Position numbers and translations under genes: made by a program. The notes under the pieces were generated by a model, which was given only the letters and a program-made list of their open reading frames with translations, had not been told where the DNA came from and did no database searches. From [Clostridium] clostridioforme AGR2157 (GTDB lineage: Bacteria > Bacillota > Clostridia > Lachnospirales > Lachnospiraceae), in contig NZ_AUJR01000011.1 in assembly GCF_000424325.1 (NCBI RefSeq), positions 1 to 64,000 on the forward strand: a DNA stretch of 64,000 bases, in the 5' to 3' direction. Shown here in pieces: positions 49,294 through 58,401 of this stretch (the stretch's first letter is position 1; every line of letters starts with the position of its first letter).

Positions 49294-50710
49294 GGAACTG
49301 CTTGAGGCCACAGGAGGAAACCTTCTGCGGGGGCAGGAGGATCAGCATGCGGGACACATCAGCCTGGATTCCAGAAAAATGGAGGGGGATGACCTATTTG
49401 TGCCCATTGTGGGTGAACGGGTGGACGCCCACCGCTTTCTCTGCCAGGCAATTGCCAGCGGGGCGGCAGTGGTATTTACCAGTGAACATCACTGCGGGGA
49501 GGATGTTAAAGCCTCTGTCCGGGAACAGTGCGGGGGAGACAGGGAGCAGGAGAAGAAAGCCCTTGATGCCGCGTGGATTGAGGTGCTTGACACGAAGAAG
49601 GCCCTTCAGGACTTGGGAAGCTTTTGCAGGAAACGCCTTACCCTGCCTCTGGTGGGAATCACGGGAAGCGTGGGAAAGACCACTACCAGGGAAATGATAG
49701 CGGCTGCCCTGAGCGCCGGATTCCTGGTGTATAAGACTCCGGGCAACAGCAACAGCCAGGTGGGAGTGCCCATTACCATAGCGGAGATCCCGCAGTCTGC
49801 GGAGATTGGCGTCATTGAGCTGGGAATGAGCGAACCGGGAGAGATGGAGCGCATTGCCAGGGTTGCCAGGGTGGACTGTGCCGTCATGACCAACATAGGG
49901 GTGGCCCACATCGAACAGCTGGGCTCCCAGGAACACATCCTGGAGGAAAAGCTGCATATCCAGGACGGGATGCCGGCAGAGGGCGCATTGTTCTTAAACG
50001 GCGACGACCCCCTTCTGGCCTCAGTGGTTCCGAAGGGGGGCAGAAAGAGGGTACTGTACGGACTGAGCCGGGACTGTGACTACAGGGCAGAGGATTTGCA
50101 CCTGGAAGAAGGTTATCCCGTGTTCACGGCGGTTCACGGGGACAGCAGGGTCCGGGTGCGTCTCCAGGTTATGGGAAGCCACATGGTGAGCAATGCCATG
50201 GCAGCCCTGGCAGTGGCGGATACATACGGGCTTTCCATGGAGAAGGCGGCCCTTGCCCTGGGACGGTTTAAGGGCTATAAGGGACGCCAGCAGATATTTG
50301 AGTGGGGCGGTGTCACTGTCATTGACGACAGCTACAATGCCAGTCCGGTGTCCATGAAGGCCGGGCTGGAGGTGCTGGCCAGCGTGAAGGGAGAAGGACG
50401 AAGGATAGCGGTCTTAGCCGATATGAAGGAGCTGGGCCCGGATACGGTCAGGTTCCATGAGGAAATAGGCGCCTGTATAGGAGAACATCCCCTGGACATG
50501 GTCCTTTTGCTGGGAGAGCTGGCAGCCTGCATTGGCAGCGGAATGGATGCCGCCCACGCAGTGACGCCTCATTTTGAAATGGACAGTTTGGCCCAGGTAG
50601 AAGTGTGGCTGGATGAGAACATCAAGGAGGGCGACTGCATTCTTTTTAAAGGCTCCAACAGCATGAAGCTGTCCGAGGCAGTGAGGCATCTGAAGGAAGC
50701 CAGGGCATGA
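49274..50710 (+). CDS. murF: UDP-MurNAc-tripeptide:D-Ala-D-Ala ligase
   Basis: A 478-aa cytosolic ligase that adds D-Ala-D-Ala to the UDP-MurNAc-tripeptide, completing the wall precursor. It has the N-terminal TVKELLEATGGNLLRG and ISLDSRKMEGDDLFVP, the P-loop GITGSVGKTTTREMIAAAL near 128, TPGNSNSQVGVPITI, ELGMSEPGEMERIA, TNIGVAHIEQLGS, the FKGYKGRQQIFE block and IDDSYNASPVSMKAGLEVL. The length is near the family's 450-460. It starts inside the end of murE, so the two are translationally coupled. There is no mraY or murD nearby, so the usual dcw cluster is split. Confidence 0.95.
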   Translation: MTGITVKELLEATGGNLLRGQEDQHAGHISLDSRKMEGDDLFVPIVGERVDAHRFLCQAIASGAAVVFTSEHHCGEDVKASVREQCGGDREQEKKALDAAWIEVLDTKKALQDLGSFCRKRLTLPLVGITGSVGKTTTREMIAAALSAGFLVYKTPGNSNSQVGVPITIAEIPQSAEIGVIELGMSEPGEMERIARVARVDCAVMTNIGVAHIEQLGSQEHILEEKLHIQDGMPAEGALFLNGDDPLLASVVPKGGRKRVLYGLSRDCDYRAEDLHLEEGYPVFTAVHGDSRVRVRLQVMGSHMVSNAMAALAVADTYGLSMEKAALALGRFKGYKGRQQIFEWGGVTVIDDSYNASPVSMKAGLEVLASVKGEGRRIAVLADMKELGPDTVRFHEEIGACIGEHPLDMVLLLGELAACIGSGMDAAHAVTPHFEMDSLAQVEVWLDENIKEGDCILFKGSNSMKLSEAVRHLKEARA

Positions 50711-50815
50711 TTCTAACTGAATACTCATATCTTTCCCTCATTTTGGGAAGAATTATAATATGGACAGAAATGTCACAGACAGTACATTCTAAATAAGATA
50801 AGGAGAAACATTGTG

Positions 50816-52225
50816 ATGCAGCAGAAAAAAGATGATAAGAAGATTCTCTGGCATACCCTGGCTTTTATGGCCTTTTCAACGGTCTGGGGATTTGGGAATG
50901 TGATAAACGGATTCTCGGAGTACGGCGGATTAAAGGCCATTGTATCCTGGATTCTTATATTTGCCATTTATTTTGTGCCCTATGCCCTGATGGTGGGAGA
51001 GCTGGGCTCCACCTTCAAGCATGCCGGAGGCGGTGTCAGCTCCTGGATTCATGAGACCATAGGGCCTAAGATGGCTTACTACGCGGGCTGGACCTATTGG
51101 GTGGTCCACATGCCTTATATCTCCCAGAAACCAAATTCCACGGTAATTGCAGCCAGCTGGGCCCTGTTTCAGGACAAGAGGGCCAGCGGCATGAACACCA
51201 CGGTGATGCAGATTCTATGCCTGGTCATTTTTCTGTTTGCCATGTATCTGTCCGGCAAGGGAATAGGTGTATTAAAGAGGCTTGCCACATTGGCAGGCTC
51301 TGCCATGTTCATTATGTCCATGCTGTTCATTGCCATGATGGTGGCTGCTCCGGCCCTGACAGACGGTGCCTTCTTAGCCGTTGACTGGTCCCCCTCATCC
51401 TTCATACCGGACTTTAACGCCAACTTTTTCCTGAGCCTTTCCATCCTGGTTTTTGCGGTGGGAGGATGTGAGAAGATTTCCCCCTATGTAAATAAGATGA
51501 AGGATCCTTCCAGGGATTTTGCAAAGGGCATGGTGGCCCTGGCAGCCATGGTGGCCGTGACCGCCATCCTGGGCACCATTGCCCTGGGCATGATGTTTGA
51601 CTCCAACCATATTCCCCAGGACCTGATGACCAACGGCGCCTACTACGCGTTCCAGAAGCTGGGAGAATATTATCATGTGGGGAATTTCTTCGTGGTGGTA
51701 TACGCGCTGACCAATCTGATTGGACAGTTTTCCGTTATGGTCCTGTCCGTGGACGCGCCCCTCAGGATGCTCTTAGACAGCGCGGATTCCCGTTTCATCC
51801 CCAGCAGGATGTTTGAGAAAAATGAACACGGTACCTATGTGAACGGACACAGGCTTGTGATGCTCATTGTCTGTGTGCTGATTGTGGTCCCTGCCTTTGG
51901 CATCAGGAACGTGGACGTTCTGGTGCGCTGGCTGGTCAAGGTAAACTCTGTGTGCATGCCCCTGCGCTATCTGTGGGTCTTTGTGGCATACATTGCCTTA
52001 AAACGGGCCGGGGATGCATTCTGCGGCGAGTACAGGTTTGTAAAGGGGAAAACAGCAGGTATCCTGGTGGGCGGCTGGTGTTTTATATTCACGGCCTTCG
52101 CGTGTCTGACAGGCATTTACTCAGAGGACCCGTTCCAGCTGGCTCTGAATATCGTAACTCCCTTTGTGCTGGTAGGACTTGGGTTCATTATGCCATGGAT
52201 GGCAGCAAAGGAGAAAAAAAGTTAA
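50816..52225 (+). CDS. APC-superfamily amino-acid permease
   Basis: A 469-aa membrane transporter with about twelve hydrophobic segments. The first reads TLAFMAFSTVWGFGNVINGF, followed by VPYALMVGELGSTFKHAGGGVSSWI and YYAGWTYWVVHMPYISQ, which resemble amino-acid permeases of the glutamate/GABA antiporter and YjeM type. FAVGGCEKISPYVNKMKDPSRDF is the conserved inner block (G-x-E-x-x-x-x-x-V-x-x-x-x-x-P). The substrate is unknown. ATG 50816 is preferred over the GTG at 50813, with AGGAGAAA 8-10 bases upstream. It stands between murF and an aminopeptidase, which may hint at peptide-derived amino acids. Confidence 0.87.
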   Translation: MQQKKDDKKILWHTLAFMAFSTVWGFGNVINGFSEYGGLKAIVSWILIFAIYFVPYALMVGELGSTFKHAGGGVSSWIHETIGPKMAYYAGWTYWVVHMPYISQKPNSTVIAASWALFQDKRASGMNTTVMQILCLVIFLFAMYLSGKGIGVLKRLATLAGSAMFIMSMLFIAMMVAAPALTDGAFLAVDWSPSSFIPDFNANFFLSLSILVFAVGGCEKISPYVNKMKDPSRDFAKGMVALAAMVAVTAILGTIALGMMFDSNHIPQDLMTNGAYYAFQKLGEYYHVGNFFVVVYALTNLIGQFSVMVLSVDAPLRMLLDSADSRFIPSRMFEKNEHGTYVNGHRLVMLIVCVLIVVPAFGIRNVDVLVRWLVKVNSVCMPLRYLWVFVAYIALKRAGDAFCGEYRFVKGKTAGILVGGWCFIFTAFACLTGIYSEDPFQLALNIVTPFVLVGLGFIMPWMAAKEKKS

Positions 52226-52297
52226 GCTTCCCGCATTGCCGTGGAGGTTTCTTTATGGTACAGTAGAGGAGAAATAAAGAGACAAAGGAGATATTAT

Positions 52298-53623
52298 ATG
52301 AATATAGACAGAGAAGACTGCTTAAGCACAGCCAAAGAACTCATCGGTTTTCTTGAAAAAAGCCCCACCTGCTTCCACGCGGTACAGTCCATTGCAGACT
52401 GTCTTCTGGAGGCGGGCTTCACACAGCTTCATGAGGGAGAGAAGTGGGTGCTCACAGAGGGAGGTTCCTACTATGTTACCAGGAACGGTTCATCCATAGT
52501 GTCCTTTAAGGTGCCGGGAAAAGCATTTTCCAGTTTCCAGATCATGGCCAGCCACAGTGATTCCCCCTCCTTTAAAATCAAGGAAAATCCGGAGATGGAG
52601 GCGGAGAACCACTATGTGAAGCTGAACGTGGAGAAATACGGCGGTATGCTGTGCGCTCCCTGGTTTGACCGCCCCCTTTCCGTGGCAGGCCGTCTGGCTG
52701 TGAAGGAGGGAAACCGCATTGCCACAAAGCTGGTAAAGGTGGACCGGGACCTGCTTATGATACCGAACCTGGCCATCCATTTTAATCGTGAGGTCAATGA
52801 GGGCTATAAGTATAATGCCCAGGTGGACATGCTGCCCTTGTACGGCGGCCCGGACGCAAAGGGAACCTTTATGGAGACTGTGGCTGAGAGCGCAGGGGTC
52901 AAAAAGGAGGATATCCTGGGACACGATCTCTATCTCTACAACCGTGTGCCGGGAAGCATCTGGGGGGCTGGCGGGGAGTTCCTGTCCTGCGGCCATTTAG
53001 ACGACCTGCAGTGCGCGTTTTCCACCATGAAGGGATTTCTGGAGGGCGGCCATCCGGACTGTGTGAGCGTTCACGCGGTATTTGACAATGAAGAGATAGG
53101 AAGCATGACCAAGCAGGGGGCTGACTCCACCTTTTTGGAGGATGTGCTGAGACGGATTAACAGCGCCATGGGAAGGAGCGAGGAGGAGTACCTGATGGCT
53201 ATTGCCTCCAGCTTCATGGTTTCCGCTGACAATGCCCATGCAGCCCACCCCAACCATGGAGACAAATCAGACCCTGTAAACCGTCCCTACATGAATGAGG
53301 GTATCGTCATCAAATACAGCACAAAGTACGCCACAGACGGACTTTCAGCCGCCGTGTTCAGGGTATTATGCCAGGAAGAGGGAATACCCTGCCAGACATT
53401 TACCAACCGTTCCGACAAGGCAGGCGGTTCCACCCTGGGCAACATTTCCAACAGCCATGTGGCCCTGAACACAGTGGACATCGGACTGCCCCAGCTGTCC
53501 ATGCACTCCCCCTACGAGACAGTGGGAATCAAGGATACCTGTTATCTGATTCGGGCCGCAAAGAGGTTCTACAGCACCTCCATGAAGGCCATGGGGTCCG
53601 GGAGCTGCGAAGTGCGGCAATAG
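52298..53623 (+). CDS. apeB: M18 family aminopeptidase
   Basis: A 441-aa cytosolic zinc aminopeptidase that removes N-terminal, often acidic or hydrophobic, residues. It has the start LIGFLEKSPTCFHAVQSI, the first metal-ligand His in IMASHSDSPSFKIKE near 86, WFDRPLSVAGRL, the ligand Asp in SCGHLDDLQCAFS near 232, FDNEEIGSMTKQGADS with the catalytic Glu near 265, ADNAHAAHPNH, and the last ligand His in LSMHSPYETVGIKD near 408. Members usually form dodecamers. ATG 52298 is selected after AAAGGAG; it begins 72 bp after the permease. A terminator follows. Confidence 0.93.
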   Translation: MNIDREDCLSTAKELIGFLEKSPTCFHAVQSIADCLLEAGFTQLHEGEKWVLTEGGSYYVTRNGSSIVSFKVPGKAFSSFQIMASHSDSPSFKIKENPEMEAENHYVKLNVEKYGGMLCAPWFDRPLSVAGRLAVKEGNRIATKLVKVDRDLLMIPNLAIHFNREVNEGYKYNAQVDMLPLYGGPDAKGTFMETVAESAGVKKEDILGHDLYLYNRVPGSIWGAGGEFLSCGHLDDLQCAFSTMKGFLEGGHPDCVSVHAVFDNEEIGSMTKQGADSTFLEDVLRRINSAMGRSEEEYLMAIASSFMVSADNAHAAHPNHGDKSDPVNRPYMNEGIVIKYSTKYATDGLSAAVFRVLCQEEGIPCQTFTNRSDKAGGSTLGNISNSHVALNTVDIGLPQLSMHSPYETVGIKDTCYLIRAAKRFYSTSMKAMGSGSCEVRQ

Positions 53624-53640
53624 ATATGCGGTAACAGATG

Positions 53641-53697
53641 CCCAGCCATAGCCCTGAGAGGAAGAAACGCCTCCGGGAATCATGGCTGGGTATTTAT
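53641..53697 (+). terminator. Rho-independent terminator after M18 gene
   Basis: CCCAGCCAT (53641-53649) pairs with ATGGCTGGG (53682-53690), followed by TATTTATT. Confidence 0.8.
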
Positions 53698-53728
53698 TGG
53701 AACTATGAGAGAAAGAGGAAGGTAAGAT

Positions 53729-55051
53729 ATGTTTTCCAGAAAACAAGTGATAAAGCTCCTGGCTCCCCTTATTGCGGAACAAATCATGGCGGTGCTGGTG
53801 GGAATGGTGGACGTGATGATGGTGGCCGCAGCAGGGGAATCCGCGGTGTCCGGCGTTTCCCTGGTGGATTCCATCAGTGTTTTAATCATACAAATCATGG
53901 GAGCCCTGGCTACCGGAGGAGCCGTCATATCGGCCCAGTACCTGGGCAAGGAGCAGCCCAGGGATGCCAGGAAGGCAGCCGGACAGCTGGTTCTGGTGAC
54001 CATGCTTCTGTCTGTCATCATTGCCGGGACAGCTCTTGCAGGGGGACGCCATCTGCTGGGAGGAATATTTGGAAAAGTGGAACAGGACGTAATGGACAAC
54101 GCCCAGACCTATTTCTGGATCACAGCCCTGTCATACCCCTTCATCGGACTTTACAATGCCTGCGCAGCCCTGTTCCGTTCCATGGGCAACTCAAAGGTAT
54201 CCATGATGACCTCCTTTGTCATGAATATGGTTAACATTATAGGAAATGCAATCTGCGTATTCGGCCTTAAAATGGGTGTGGCGGGTGTGGCGTGGCCTAC
54301 CCTTATAAGCCGTGTGACAGCTGCCTTTATGATGTTCGTCCTCATACGGAACAGGAACAATTCCATCTGTCTCAACAGCTGGAAGTTCCTGATTCCGGAC
54401 CGTCATATGATAAAGCACATCCTGTCCATCGGAATTCCCAACGGGCTGGAAAACGGCATGTTTCAGTTCGGCAAGATATTCCTTCAGAGCCTGGTTTCCT
54501 CCCTGGGCACGGTATCCATAGCCAGCTTTGCCGTGGCCAGCAACCTGGTGACGGTTCTCTATCTTCCGGGAAATGCCATTGGCTTAGGTCTGGTAACCAT
54601 AGTGGGCCAATGCGTCGGAGCAGGCCGTCTGAAGGAAGCCAAGAACAACACAAAATCCCTTATTCTGGTGGTTTATGGAATCCTGGCCGTATTCAGCACT
54701 GCCATGGTTATCTGGTCCGGCCCGCTGGTAGGAATCTATCATCTGTCCCCTCAGGCTGCTGTCATGGCGCGTGAGCTGATCCTGATCCACAGTATAGCCA
54801 TGATTATATGGCCTCTGGCCTTCACCATCCCCCACGCCCTGAGGGCCTCCTTAGACGCTAAGTTTACCATGGCTGTATCCGTATTCTCCATGTGGGTATT
54901 CCGAATCGGATTTGCATACCTCTTCGTATACATATTTGACCTGGGACTTTCCGGGGTATGGTACGGCATGTTCATTGACTGGATATTCCGGGCATTGGTG
55001 TTTTCGGCAAGGTTTAAGGGGTTTGAGAGGAGGGCGGGGGTTGTGGAGTGA
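53729..55051 (+). CDS. MATE-family efflux transporter
   Basis: A 440-aa membrane exporter with about twelve segments in two similar halves. The N-half has LLAPLIAEQIMAVLVGMVDV and the MMVAAAGESAVSGVSLVDSI loop; further along lie ATGGAVISAQYLGKEQPRDA, PFIGLYNACAALFRSMGNSK, then PNGLENGMFQFGKIFLQSLV in the C-half and IGLGLVTIVGQCVGAGRLKE. MATE transporters export cationic drugs or metabolites with Na+ or H+. The substrate is unknown. The ribosome site GAGGAAGG is good. It is the last intact gene before a decayed interval. Confidence 0.92.
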   Translation: MFSRKQVIKLLAPLIAEQIMAVLVGMVDVMMVAAAGESAVSGVSLVDSISVLIIQIMGALATGGAVISAQYLGKEQPRDARKAAGQLVLVTMLLSVIIAGTALAGGRHLLGGIFGKVEQDVMDNAQTYFWITALSYPFIGLYNACAALFRSMGNSKVSMMTSFVMNMVNIIGNAICVFGLKMGVAGVAWPTLISRVTAAFMMFVLIRNRNNSICLNSWKFLIPDRHMIKHILSIGIPNGLENGMFQFGKIFLQSLVSSLGTVSIASFAVASNLVTVLYLPGNAIGLGLVTIVGQCVGAGRLKEAKNNTKSLILVVYGILAVFSTAMVIWSGPLVGIYHLSPQAAVMARELILIHSIAMIIWPLAFTIPHALRASLDAKFTMAVSVFSMWVFRIGFAYLFVYIFDLGLSGVWYGMFIDWIFRALVFSARFKGFERRAGVVE

Positions 55052-55065
55052 GAGGTGAGAGGCGC

Positions 55066-55115
55066 GGGGGGTTAGGGGGTCGCGTTCGTGGGAGCAAGGG
55101 GGAAGGAACCTGGGG
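55066..55115 (+). other. G-run cluster, possible G-quadruplex
   Basis: Five G-runs lie just after the MATE stop codon on the plus strand: 55066-55071, 55075-55079, 55090-55092, 55098-55102 and 55112-55115. The spacing (3, 10, 5, 9) permits a quadruplex in DNA or mRNA. No gene is seen between 55052 and 55163. Confidence 0.45.
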
Positions 55116-55163
55116 ATACGGCTGCGGGACAAGTCCGGTCTAAGGACAATCGGGAAAAAGTAA

Positions 55164-55394
55164 ATGGCTGGCTGGGGGAATGTCGAGGATTACAGCAGTT
55201 CTGAAAACATAAATCCATGTCTGGTTCTGCCGGTTTCGTACATTGAGTTTGCGAAAGAAGAGACACATCTTTTCAGGCTGTTATTCATAAACCATATGGA
55301 TCTGAGCATGGAAGAGCCAAAGGATTTCTATAAGGAGGCAGGCAATGAAAAGAGGGAAAAGATATTTTCGGATGCCATTGGAATCGAGTCTTAG
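55164..55394 (+). pseudogene. TetR-family regulator C-terminal remnant
   Basis: An open stretch encodes LVLPVSYIEFAKEETHLFRL then LFINHMDLSMEEPKDFYKEA. The SYI-EFAKEE-x-LFRLLF helix is typical of the ligand-binding C-terminal domain of TetR/AcrR regulators. The DNA-binding half is missing, the first ~25 codons look unrelated, and the frame stops at 55392-55394. A possible start ATG 55164 has no good ribosome site. It is a decayed fragment. Confidence 0.55.
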
Positions 55395-55614
55395 CAGCGG
55401 CGCAAAAAATAACATTAGACAGGAACCGTATAGAAAAAATGGCTGCAAACATGCTGACACCGCGACAGATGGCTGTGCGCTGCTCATTCGGGAAGCAATC
55501 GACAAAATGGACGATGAAACATTCAAATTATATTTAAAATATCACTACGCCACCTGTGAACGGAAAGACTTAACAGGAATTACCAGCCATGCAATTGACA
55601 TATTCCAAAAATAA
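55395..55614 (+). pseudogene. SAM-methyltransferase C-terminal remnant
   Basis: From about 55405 a frame encodes NIRQEPYRKNGCK, LLIREAIDKMDDETFKLYLK and YHYATCERKDLTGITSHAID, ending IFQK at 55612-55614. The helix-YLKYH-x-ATCER-x-D-x-x-G-x-x-x-H-x-x-DI-F-x-K pattern resembles the C-terminal end of small class I SAM-dependent methyltransferases. The N-terminal Rossmann part is absent. The frame overlaps the TetR remnant in another frame, so both appear as debris of a former gene pair. Confidence 0.5.
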
Positions 55615-55692
55615 ATCCCCCCATAAAAAGCAACCCCCATAACAACCAACCCAGCCAGTCATTTTTCTTTCCCCTGGGCGTGGAAGAACCAG

Positions 55693-55979
55693 CAAACGTG
55701 GAAAGCGTAGTGGGTGAGAGGGAGGCGGGCGGGGCCGGGAGTGAATTTGGAGCGATTCGCAGGGACTTAGGAGGCGGGGCGGGCCGGAGGGGAGGTTGCG
55801 CAGGGCGCTCAACGCCCGGAGCAAAGTGAACACGGAGCAGAACTCATCAAGAGTTCTGCGTAGTTTTCGCGATCCTCCCCTCCGGCCCGCCCCGGCGCCT
55901 TAGTCCCTGCCATCGCGGAAACATCACTCCCGGCCCCGCCCGCCTCCCTCTCACGGACGGAATCCCCCGCCACGTTTGC
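55693..55979. repeat. Long GC-rich near-palindrome (about 287 bp)
   Basis: Nested inverted repeats share one centre near 55836-55848. The outer arms are GCAAACGTGG (55693-55702) and CCACGTTTGC (55970-55979). The next arms, 55715-55744 and 55924-55953, are exact complements over 30 bases. The next, 55759-55795 and 55874-55910, match at 34 of 37. The top holds hairpins GGGCG-CTCAA-CGCCC (55803-55817) and GCAGAACTC-ATCAA-GAGTTCTGC (55837-55859). The left arm is almost all purine on the plus strand. There is no supported reading frame. The flanks 55615-55692 and 55980-56004 hold no gene. Confidence 0.9.
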
Positions 55980-56004
55980 GTACCCTTCCATCCCCCCACC
56001 CCAT

Positions 56005-56033
56005 TTGCATTTTACTCAATTCTCATGTATAAT
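56005..56033 (+). promoter_or_regulatory. Promoter of priA
   Basis: TTGCAT (56005-56010), 17-bp spacer, TATAAT (56028-56033), 25 bases after the long palindrome. It probably drives the priA-def-fmt run. Confidence 0.85.
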
Positions 56034-56072
56034 AACCAAAGTACAAAATAACAAGACAGACAGGTGACGTAA

Positions 56073-58382
56073 GTGGCGCATAGATATGCCAGTATTATCA
56101 TAGATATTTCCCATGAAAATGTGGACAGGACATTCCAGTACAGGATACCGGAGGAGCTCCAGGGAAAGATTCAGGTGGGGCAGCAGGTCCGCATACCCTT
56201 TGGGCAGGGAAACAGACAGCGTAAGGGGTATGTGGTGGATCTGACTGACCAGGCTCAGATAGATGTCCATAAACTAAAAGATGTGGCTGGGATTGTGCAG
56301 GGAAGCGTGGCTGCAGAGTCCCAGCTTATTTGGCTGGCCTGGTGGATGAAGGAGCGGTATGGCTCCACCATGAATCAGGCATTAAAAACAGTACTGCCTG
56401 TGAAACAGAAGGTCAGGCAGGCCCCCAAACGGAGAATCCGTACTCTGGTGGGCAGGGGTGTGCTTGAAGAACTGGCGGAGGAAGCCGGGAGAAAAAAACA
56501 TAAGGCTAAGCTGCGGCTTTTAGAGGCGCTGCTTCAGACCGGCACCATTCCCTATGAGGAGGCCATGAACCGGCTGAGCCTTACGCCGGCAGCCATTAAG
56601 CCTCTTCTGGAGGCCGGAATTATTGCCGTGGAGGTGGTGGAGAAGTACCGGAATCCTCTGGAGGAGATGAAGCTGCTTATGGGCAGCCAGGAGAATCAGG
56701 CAGTTTCGAATGGTCAGAGGGCAGCAGGCTTGTGGGGCGCGCCGCCTGAGCTGAATCCTTTTCAGCGGGAGATAGCAGATGCTGTCATAGGTGAATATGA
56801 CCGGGGAATCCGGCGGACCTACCTGCTTCACGGGGTGACGGGAAGCGGTAAGACGGAAGTTTACATGGAGCTGATTGCCCATGTGCTGTCGGCGGGACGT
56901 CAGGTAATTGTGCTGATTCCGGAGATTTCTCTTACCTGGCAGACCGTCATGCGGTTTTACAGCCGCTTTGGCAACCGGGTGTCGGTGATGAATTCCCGTA
57001 TGTCTGCCGGGGAACGGTACGATCAGTATGAACGGGCCAGAACCGGCGATATTGACATCGTCATTGGTCCGCGTTCCGCCCTTTTTGCTCCTTTTGAAAA
57101 CCTGGGGCTTATCATTATTGACGAGGAGCATGAAAATGCTTATAAGAGCGAACTGTCCCCGCGTTATGATGCCAGGGAGGCGGCGGCAAAGCGGGCTCAG
57201 ATGAATGAAGCCTCCCTTGTACTGGGGTCAGCCACCCCTTCTCTGGAGTCCTACACAAGGGCTTTAAGGGGAGAGTACGGGCTTTTTACCCTGAAGGAGA
57301 GGGCAAAGGAGGATGCATGCCTTCCCCAGGTTGAAATCGTGGATTTGCGGGAAGAATTAAAGGAGGGGAACCGCTCCATTTTCAGCAGGCGCCTTAAGGC
57401 GCTGATAGAGGAACGGCTGGAAAAGAGGGAGCAGGTCATGCTGTTTATCAACCGCAGGGGCTATGCCAATTTTGTGTCCTGCCGTTCCTGCGGCGAGGCT
57501 GTCAGATGCCCTCACTGCGATGTGACTCTGACACTGCACCGGGATGGGCGCATGATGTGCCATTACTGCGGGTACTCCATTCCACAGCCAAAGAAATGTC
57601 CTGTCTGCGGCTCCCCGTACATTGCGCCTTTTGGTACCGGAACCCAGAAAATTGAAGCCATGGCAGCAGAGCTTTTTCCTAAGGCCAGGATTCTCAGGAT
57701 GGATTTGGATACCACCTCCAAAAAAGGCGGTCATCAGGAGATACTTTCCTCCTTTGCCCGGGGAGAGGCGGATATACTCATAGGCACCCAGATGATTGTC
57801 AAGGGCCATGATTTTTCAAAGGTGACCCTGGTGGGGGCTCTGGCAGCGGATCTATCCCTCTATGCCTCGGATTACAGGTGCGGGGAACAGACTTTTGCCC
57901 TTTTGACCCAGGCAGCCGGGCGGGCGGGAAGAGGGCAGCTGGCTGGAAATGTGGTGATACAGACCTATCAGCCGGATCATTACAGCATACGCACGGCGGC
58001 CACCCAGGATTATGAGAGCTTTTACAGCCAGGAGATGGCCTACAGAAGACTGCTGGGATATCCTCCGGCAGTGGCCCTGCTGACCGTACAGATGGCGTGT
58101 CCGGCAGAAGGGACCCTGGCCCGTACAGCGGATCTGGCAGCAGGGTGGGTGCAGCAGTGGGCGGATCGCATGGAGCAGGAAAAAGTACAGGGATACAAGT
58201 CCTTCCGGCTCATAGGACCGGTCAATGCAGCGGTATACAAAGTTAATGATATTTATAGAAAAATTTTATATATAAAGCATGAAAATTATGATATACTGAT
58301 ACAGATTAGGAAAATGACGGAAGAGGGCCTGAAGGGGTTAGAAGGCCGTGATGGACTGACTGTGCAGTACGATTTAACATGA
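56073..58382 (+). CDS. priA: Primosomal replication-restart helicase PriA
   Basis: A 769-aa DNA helicase that reloads the replisome at stalled forks. The N-terminal DNA-binding part begins RYASIIIDISHENVDRTFQY and has VRIPFGQGNRQRKGYVVD. The helicase has Walker A HGVTGSGKTEVYMELI near 255, IIIDEEHENAYKSE (DEEH box) near 348, GSATPSLESY, then an eight-Cys zinc region near 470-512 (CRSCGEAVRCPHCDV, CHYCGYS, CPVCGSPY), IGTQMIVKGHDF and QAAGRAGRG. The start is GTG with AGGTGA nearby. It is the first gene of a run with def and fmt, the common order in Firmicutes. Confidence 0.95.
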   Translation: MAHRYASIIIDISHENVDRTFQYRIPEELQGKIQVGQQVRIPFGQGNRQRKGYVVDLTDQAQIDVHKLKDVAGIVQGSVAAESQLIWLAWWMKERYGSTMNQALKTVLPVKQKVRQAPKRRIRTLVGRGVLEELAEEAGRKKHKAKLRLLEALLQTGTIPYEEAMNRLSLTPAAIKPLLEAGIIAVEVVEKYRNPLEEMKLLMGSQENQAVSNGQRAAGLWGAPPELNPFQREIADAVIGEYDRGIRRTYLLHGVTGSGKTEVYMELIAHVLSAGRQVIVLIPEISLTWQTVMRFYSRFGNRVSVMNSRMSAGERYDQYERARTGDIDIVIGPRSALFAPFENLGLIIIDEEHENAYKSELSPRYDAREAAAKRAQMNEASLVLGSATPSLESYTRALRGEYGLFTLKERAKEDACLPQVEIVDLREELKEGNRSIFSRRLKALIEERLEKREQVMLFINRRGYANFVSCRSCGEAVRCPHCDVTLTLHRDGRMMCHYCGYSIPQPKKCPVCGSPYIAPFGTGTQKIEAMAAELFPKARILRMDLDTTSKKGGHQEILSSFARGEADILIGTQMIVKGHDFSKVTLVGALAADLSLYASDYRCGEQTFALLTQAAGRAGRGQLAGNVVIQTYQPDHYSIRTAATQDYESFYSQEMAYRRLLGYPPAVALLTVQMACPAEGTLARTADLAAGWVQQWADRMEQEKVQGYKSFRLIGPVNAAVYKVNDIYRKILYIKHENYDILIQIRKMTEEGLKGLEGRDGLTVQYDLT

Positions 58383-58401
58383 TGAAGGAGATTGAAAAGA
58401 G

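Noticed and set aside
55615-55991. Minus-strand frames across the long palindrome
   Set aside because: Arg/Pro/Gly-rich translations from GC-rich repeats without ribosome sites; the palindromic structure explains them.
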